Both the position numbers and the translations under genes were made by a program. From Strigomonas culicis (taxonomy: Eukaryota; Euglenozoa; Kinetoplastea; Trypanosomatida; Trypanosomatidae): DNA of 52,338 nucleotides. Under the pieces are notes generated by a model. The model was not told the DNA's origin and searched no databases. It saw only the letters and a list, made by a program, of their open reading frames with translations. The stretch lies in contig AUXH01000057.1 of assembly GCA_000482145.1 (NCBI GenBank), positions 1 through 52,338 on the forward strand, given 5' to 3'. This document shows positions 48,618-52,338 of this stretch, one piece after another (position 1 is the stretch's first letter; every line of letters begins with the position of its first letter).

Positions 48618-49699
48618 GATGAGAGGAAATGTCGATGTACAATTTCTAGAACATATATATTAAAAAAAAAGTTTTTAGGACCTGATGGTAGAGCGATAGT
48701 GGGTGGACAAATGAAGGATAAAAGGAACGTATGCATAGAGGCAGAGAGAGCAGAGACAGTCCTTCTCACTTGGAGATACAACAAGAGGTGAAAGATACAG
48801 AAACGTTGATGCATAATTATAAAGGAGACGTTTTGTTTCTCTTCTCCTTTGTATTTAATCATTAACAAGGAGGAAAAATATTTTAGGAATACTATTGTAA
48901 AAAAAGGTGTGATTTACATATATTATCGCATTATTCGACAGTAGTCGCACGTAGATGCTAGCACTGCAATTGGACATTTGTGGGTTACCGTCAGCAAAGG
49001 AAAAAAAAGGCTCTCTGTTTTTAGAGAAGCTTATAAACAATGTGATAAATACAAGAACCAAAAAAAAATACTTTGTAATCGTTTTTGTTTAATTTATTTG
49101 CTTTTGATTCACTCTTCTGTTTCTTCAGCTCATGCTTTCATAGACATATATCACCTTTATTAATAAACTGAAATGTCAGCAGGAGTACCTCTGCATACCT
49201 GAAAAAGAGAAAATGAAATTAGTGGGGAAAAAAAATGGAGGAAACAAGTGATGAAAAAACAGGTTAAAGCTAGAACTAAACTAGATGTATATATAGAGAA
49301 AAAAAAAGGGCTATTATTTCGCACTTGCTGCTTAGGCAGTTAAGCCTAATTATCAGATCAATAAGATCAGACCAAAAGATCAGAGAGGAGAATAATTTAT
49401 AAAGAAATCAGTTAACGTGATTGTGTATTCTTTATGAATACAGGAGTATAAATACATAAATATGTATGGAAAATGATAATGGAGAAGGTCACAAATGAAA
49501 CCAGAAAAAAAATGAACCATCTATACTCTGTCTGGAACGCACACACGCCCACAATAAAGAACGTAGTACAATGGTGTCTCTACTCATATTGCGCAGTAGT
49601 ACACCATGTACTAAATACCAGATGTGCATTTTTCTTCATGTATATTCTCGCTGTGGTCACCAAGGGATGCGATGCGCTTATGCGGTCGTATGCCTGCTG
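48618..49699. other. Spacer between members 25 and 26
   Basis: AT-rich. A candidate acceptor for member 25 is CTAG at 48646-48649, preceded on the coding strand by a T9 run (complement of 48662-48670). No gene seen. Confidence 0.55.
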
Positions 49700-50578
49700 C
49701 TACCTCCTTCCCACCTTACAGGTGGGCACGAACTCTGTACTCGCCGTGAAGCCGACCAGCGTGTGCCGTCCAGACAACGGCCGCCTGTGAGAGGGACTGA
49801 CGGTGTGGAGCTGCGGGCACGGCGTGTGGAACGGAGGCTCGCGCTGCCTACTCCTCTGATTACCTGCGATGCTGCCGTCGGCCGCCATCGTGTAGCGGTT
49901 TGTGTCCGCCGCCTCGCCGTGGTCGACAGCAGGCGTACCATTCCCACAGCTGAGCAACAGGTTCGTGTAGTAAAAGCACGATTGACTGTCATCCGTGATG
50001 TGCGCCTTCATCTCATTTATTTGCTTCACGGTCATTTGCGGCACCTGGGGCAGCTTCACGAGCGCGCTGGCAGCGCCGGTGCTGTCCCCCTTGTCGTCCC
50101 CATCACCGAGGAAGTGTTTCGGACTGTTGAGGGGTGCGAAGAGACTAGGGCTGTTGAGCGGCGAGAGTAGCGGGGGCGCAAACCTGTTGCTGTGGGTGGG
50201 GGAGGGGAGCGGAAAGACACTCGCCCCTTCCGCGTGCGCATTTCGTAAAGGCAGCGCATCGGCTGGTGCGCTCGTGTAGGCGTACGTGTGCCTGCGCGGC
50301 ATGAATAGGTCGCTGTTCTGTATGAGGTCGCTTCTGAGGCTGCGCGTGCACCTCGAGAGGGGAATCGCGCATGGGTCTGATGGGATACCATGGGTGGGGC
50401 CTGCCGCCTCGTGGTCCCTGCGGTTCCACTCAAAGAACATCAAATCCTCCTTGACCGGTGGTAGTGAGACGCCCTCCATCATGTAGGGCCCAGTGGTGTC
50501 GTGTGAGATCGTGGGAGAGGCTACGTCGCCTTTCCGTTCATCCGTGCCGTGACTTGAAATCCAGGGCAGGGATAACAT
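49700..50578 (-). CDS. Array member 26, box F protein (292 aa)
   Basis: Complete. A: MLSLPWISSHGTDERKGDVA, with the acidic half weakened. B: M-M-E-G-V-S-L-P-P-V-K-E-D-L-M-F-F-E (33-50). Box C is not visible. S-P-L-N-S-P-S-L-F-A-P-L-N-S-P-K (139-154) is an S-P-x-L-type repeat like member 25, then the shared L-G-D-G-D-D-K-G-D-S-T-G (157-168). E: L-V-K-L-P-Q-V-P-Q-M-T-V-K-Q-I (173-187) and S-C-F-Y-Y-T-N-L-L-L-S (200-210). F1 is lost. F2: S-G-R-H-T-L-V-G-F-T-A-S-T-E-F-V (269-284). The start at 50578 is fixed by box A. Confidence 0.86.
   Translation of the reverse strand: MLSLPWISSHGTDERKGDVASPTISHDTTGPYMMEGVSLPPVKEDLMFFEWNRRDHEAAGPTHGIPSDPCAIPLSRCTRSLRSDLIQNSDLFMPRRHTYAYTSAPADALPLRNAHAEGASVFPLPSPTHSNRFAPPLLSPLNSPSLFAPLNSPKHFLGDGDDKGDSTGAASALVKLPQVPQMTVKQINEMKAHITDDSQSCFYYTNLLLSCGNGTPAVDHGEAADTNRYTMAADGSIAGNQRSRQREPPFHTPCPQLHTVSPSHRRPLSGRHTLVGFTASTEFVPTCKVGRR
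50048..50114 (-). repeat. 67-bp identical segment, copy in member 26
   Basis: Partner of 48018-48084. Confidence 0.95.
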
Positions 50579-52184
50579 GAGCGGGGGTGGAGAGAGAGTG
50601 GTGTCTTGTCTTGAACGCACACACACAAAACAGAAAAAAAAATGTGTATAGATTCTGTTGGTACAGGGAAGGGGAGTGGGACGTTGATGGAAGCATAAAG
50701 GAAGCATGCAAAGAGGTACAGGAGAGAAAGACGCACTTCTCTTCTCACGTCCTCACATAACAAAAGGTAAACACACACATATATACTAAAACATATAAAG
50801 ATATATACTTTGTGAGTAAAGATGATTCTACGTTTCACGTTCCTCTTGTTTTTAAAATTACCGCTTACCATTCATAAAGAAAACGAAAGAATAACGAACA
50901 CAATTGTATGGAAAAAAAAAATGATACTCTTGTATTTGTAGGGTATTCACCGGGTTTAGTCTGATGCACGCACGATGGCATAGTTGCCCAACTTGAGAGT
51001 TTGCATTGAGGAAAAAATAGAAAAAAGGGGAAAACAAACACGCAGTGTATTATTATAGAAAACCTCATTAGCAATGATAGAAAAAAAAACACCAAGAAAA
51101 AAGAGAAAAGATGTCTATTGCCTACTATTTACTTCTTCATTAGGTTGTGTTATGGTGTTTGTTAGATTCGTGTTCTCATAATCTTACATACCTCTCGTTG
51201 ATAAATACAAACATGAAATGGTGCACGTTTGTGGCAGAAATGAACAGGAAAAAAAAAAGAGGTAGTCAAGCGAAGAAAGGAGAAGAAATAATATAAAAGG
51301 GAAAAAATAATACTGGAGAACCGATATCCGAAGTCAGAAAAAAAAATAGTATTAAAACACTACGGAACATGTTCTTATTTATAACGTCCCATGTCTTTAC
51401 TGCACAATCAATCGTATAACGACAGAGAAATATAAACAAAATTGGTTTATATATAGTATATGGTATTTAACTAATTACCAAAAAAAAAGACGGAAAAGAA
51501 TCCGATGGTGTATCAAACCACTTTGTTTGATGATACACATATGGGGGAAAGGGAAGAAAAAAAAAGAGAAGAGGGATTATTGCAAAGAAAATGGGAAAAA
51601 AAAACACAAAATAAGAATTAAGGAGAGAACAATACATTTCATTCCGCGTGAGTGTTTACATGATTGATACATCACAAGCGATGGAATACATTAAACTACC
51701 CAATTGTTATTTTACTATTTTTCCGTATTAAGTTCACCATAAAATATTTTGCTATACAGTACCTCATGCGATGTGCGAGAAAGAGGTCCTCTATCTCCTC
51801 AAAATCCAAGGATCCCTGTCCTGGCAGGGTGCAGGGGTGGGCGGGACGGATTTTCGAAAGAAAAGAAAGAATACTCTTTAAAGTACAGAAGAGGAGGACC
51901 AAGCGAATGAAACCAAATCCATCATGATATACACTTCACGTTCGAGAACTAATCGTTCTCTTCTCCATTACACTCCTTGCCTACTCCGTAATTCCATTTT
52001 CTCCGCGAGCTACAAAAAAAAAAAAATAGTGTACCACACGAAAGATCTCCAATTAAATATATGTTAGAACAAGTTTTTTTTTTGCTTTCATCGTATCAAG
52101 TGTAATTTGTACTTGAAAGAAAAACTAGGATTGAGTGCTGCCATATATCTATTTTCATACAAGCATTATAGAGTTGCGTTTCTC
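50579..52184. other. Spacer between members 26 and 27 (1.6 kb)
   Basis: AT-rich, longest spacer. An isolated GC-rich patch at 51770-51860, unlike the rest, is discussed as a finding. Purine-rich plus strand at 51540-51605. No confident gene. Confidence 0.6.
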
Positions 52185-52338
52185 TTAGTGCAGTGGTTTG
52201 GCCTTACTGAAATGTATAAACTCCGTACTGGCGGTGAAGCCTACGAGTGCGTGGCTTCGGCCCGACATGTGCATGGGAGAGGGGCTGCTGTCGCTACGCT
52301 TTGAGTAGAGCTTGTGATAGTTCACTTGTGGTATTTTG
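52185..52338 (-). CDS. Array member 27, C-terminal end only
   Basis: The 5' part lies beyond the right edge. The visible 50 codons read K-I-P-Q-V-N-Y-H-K-L-Y-S-K-R-S-D-S-S-P-S (the Y-Y-K-P and F1 region, with R-S-D-S), then S-G-R-S-H-A-L-V-G-F-T-A-S-T-E-F-I-H-F and a stop at 52185-52187. Box F2 is intact. It shows that the array continues past the window. Confidence 0.82.
   Translation of the reverse strand, partial: KIPQVNYHKLYSKRSDSSPSPMHMSGRSHALVGFTASTEFIHFSKAKPLH

Larger units (their letters stand above)
1..52338 (-). repeat. Tandem array of 27 divergent paralogues, one directional gene cluster
   Basis: Twenty-seven copies or relics of one gene family occur head to tail on the minus strand at roughly 1.5-2.1 kb spacing. 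They are recognised by shared boxes A-F in constant order, above all the C-terminal box with V-x-F-T-x-x-T-E-F-[VI]. Single-strand, intronless genes with pyrimidine-rich leaders are typical of trypanosomatid polycistronic units. I do not recognise the family by name. It shows no enzyme motif, no hydrophobic leader that survives alignment and no GPI signal, so it is unlikely to be a variant surface antigen array. Both window edges fall inside the array, so its true size is larger. Confidence 0.85.

Noticed and set aside
1119..50486. Long open frames on the plus strand and in other frames over the genes
   Set aside because: They coincide with GC-rich coding islands, are Arg/Ala/Pro-rich shadows, and share no conserved start, end or motif among members.
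1..52338. Variant surface glycoprotein, MASP or mucin-type array
   Set aside because: No signal peptide, no GPI-anchor tail, no Cys pattern; the conserved part is a charged C-terminal peptide rather than a hydrophobic tail.

Overview
The window looks like trypanosomatid (kinetoplastid) nuclear DNA. Every credible gene lies on the minus strand, none has an intron, and the genes are GC-rich islands of about 0.8-1.4 kb separated by AT-rich spacers of about 0.8-1.6 kb. The spacers carry T-rich and polypyrimidine tracts on the coding strand ahead of the start codons, as expected for polycistronic transcription with spliced-leader trans-splicing. A short retroposon at 41014-41252 also resembles, from memory, the Pr77 5' signature of trypanosomatid ingi/L1Tc/SIDER elements. 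I cannot name the genus.

The whole window is one tandem array of a single, very divergent gene family. I number its members 1-27 by plus-strand coordinate; transcription runs from 27 down to 1. No unrelated gene interrupts the array. Members are about 255-310 residues (453 in member 7), low in complexity, rich in Ser/Pro/Ala/Arg, with no convincing signal peptide or membrane segment. Short conserved boxes sit in variable linkers: box A, N-terminal head (M-L-S-L-x-x-F-S-R-R-x-x-D-D-S); box B (V-E-C-x-S-L-P-S-F-x-E-R-F-x-F-F-E); box C (G-L-S-S-D-G-S-S-S-D followed by F-Y-E); box D (L-T-N-N-Y-L-C-x-G-D-A); box E (V-R-L-P-A-V-P-Q-L and A-K-E-L, then F-Y-Y-T-D-L-L-L-A); box F1 (RRSDSPSYMxPS); and C-terminal box F2 (RRxxLVGFTxxTEFVH). 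Box F2 resembles the bipartite RVxF plus phi-phi docking motif of protein phosphatase 1 (PP1) regulators. I infer, without proof, that this is an expanded family of disordered PP1-binding or similar scaffold proteins.

Layout: members 1-9 are mixed subtypes (2, 4 and 7 share an MPxxLY-type head; 1, 5, 6 and 9 share an N-V-x-x-x-P or F-R-P-P-D segment; 8 pairs with 12). Members 10-12 are divergent. Members 13-18 are the most regular block, with a repeat period near 1.9-2.0 kb that includes the spacers. Members 19-20 are a Pro/Cys-rich pair, 21-23 a related trio, 24 a relic, 25-26 a pair sharing a 67-bp identical stretch, and 27 runs off the right edge. About ten members are frameshifted, truncated or have lost box F2, so the locus shows birth-and-death evolution. 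Several truncated members stay open up to the point where the box is lost. I found no tRNA, rRNA, CRISPR array, telomeric repeat or strand switch.
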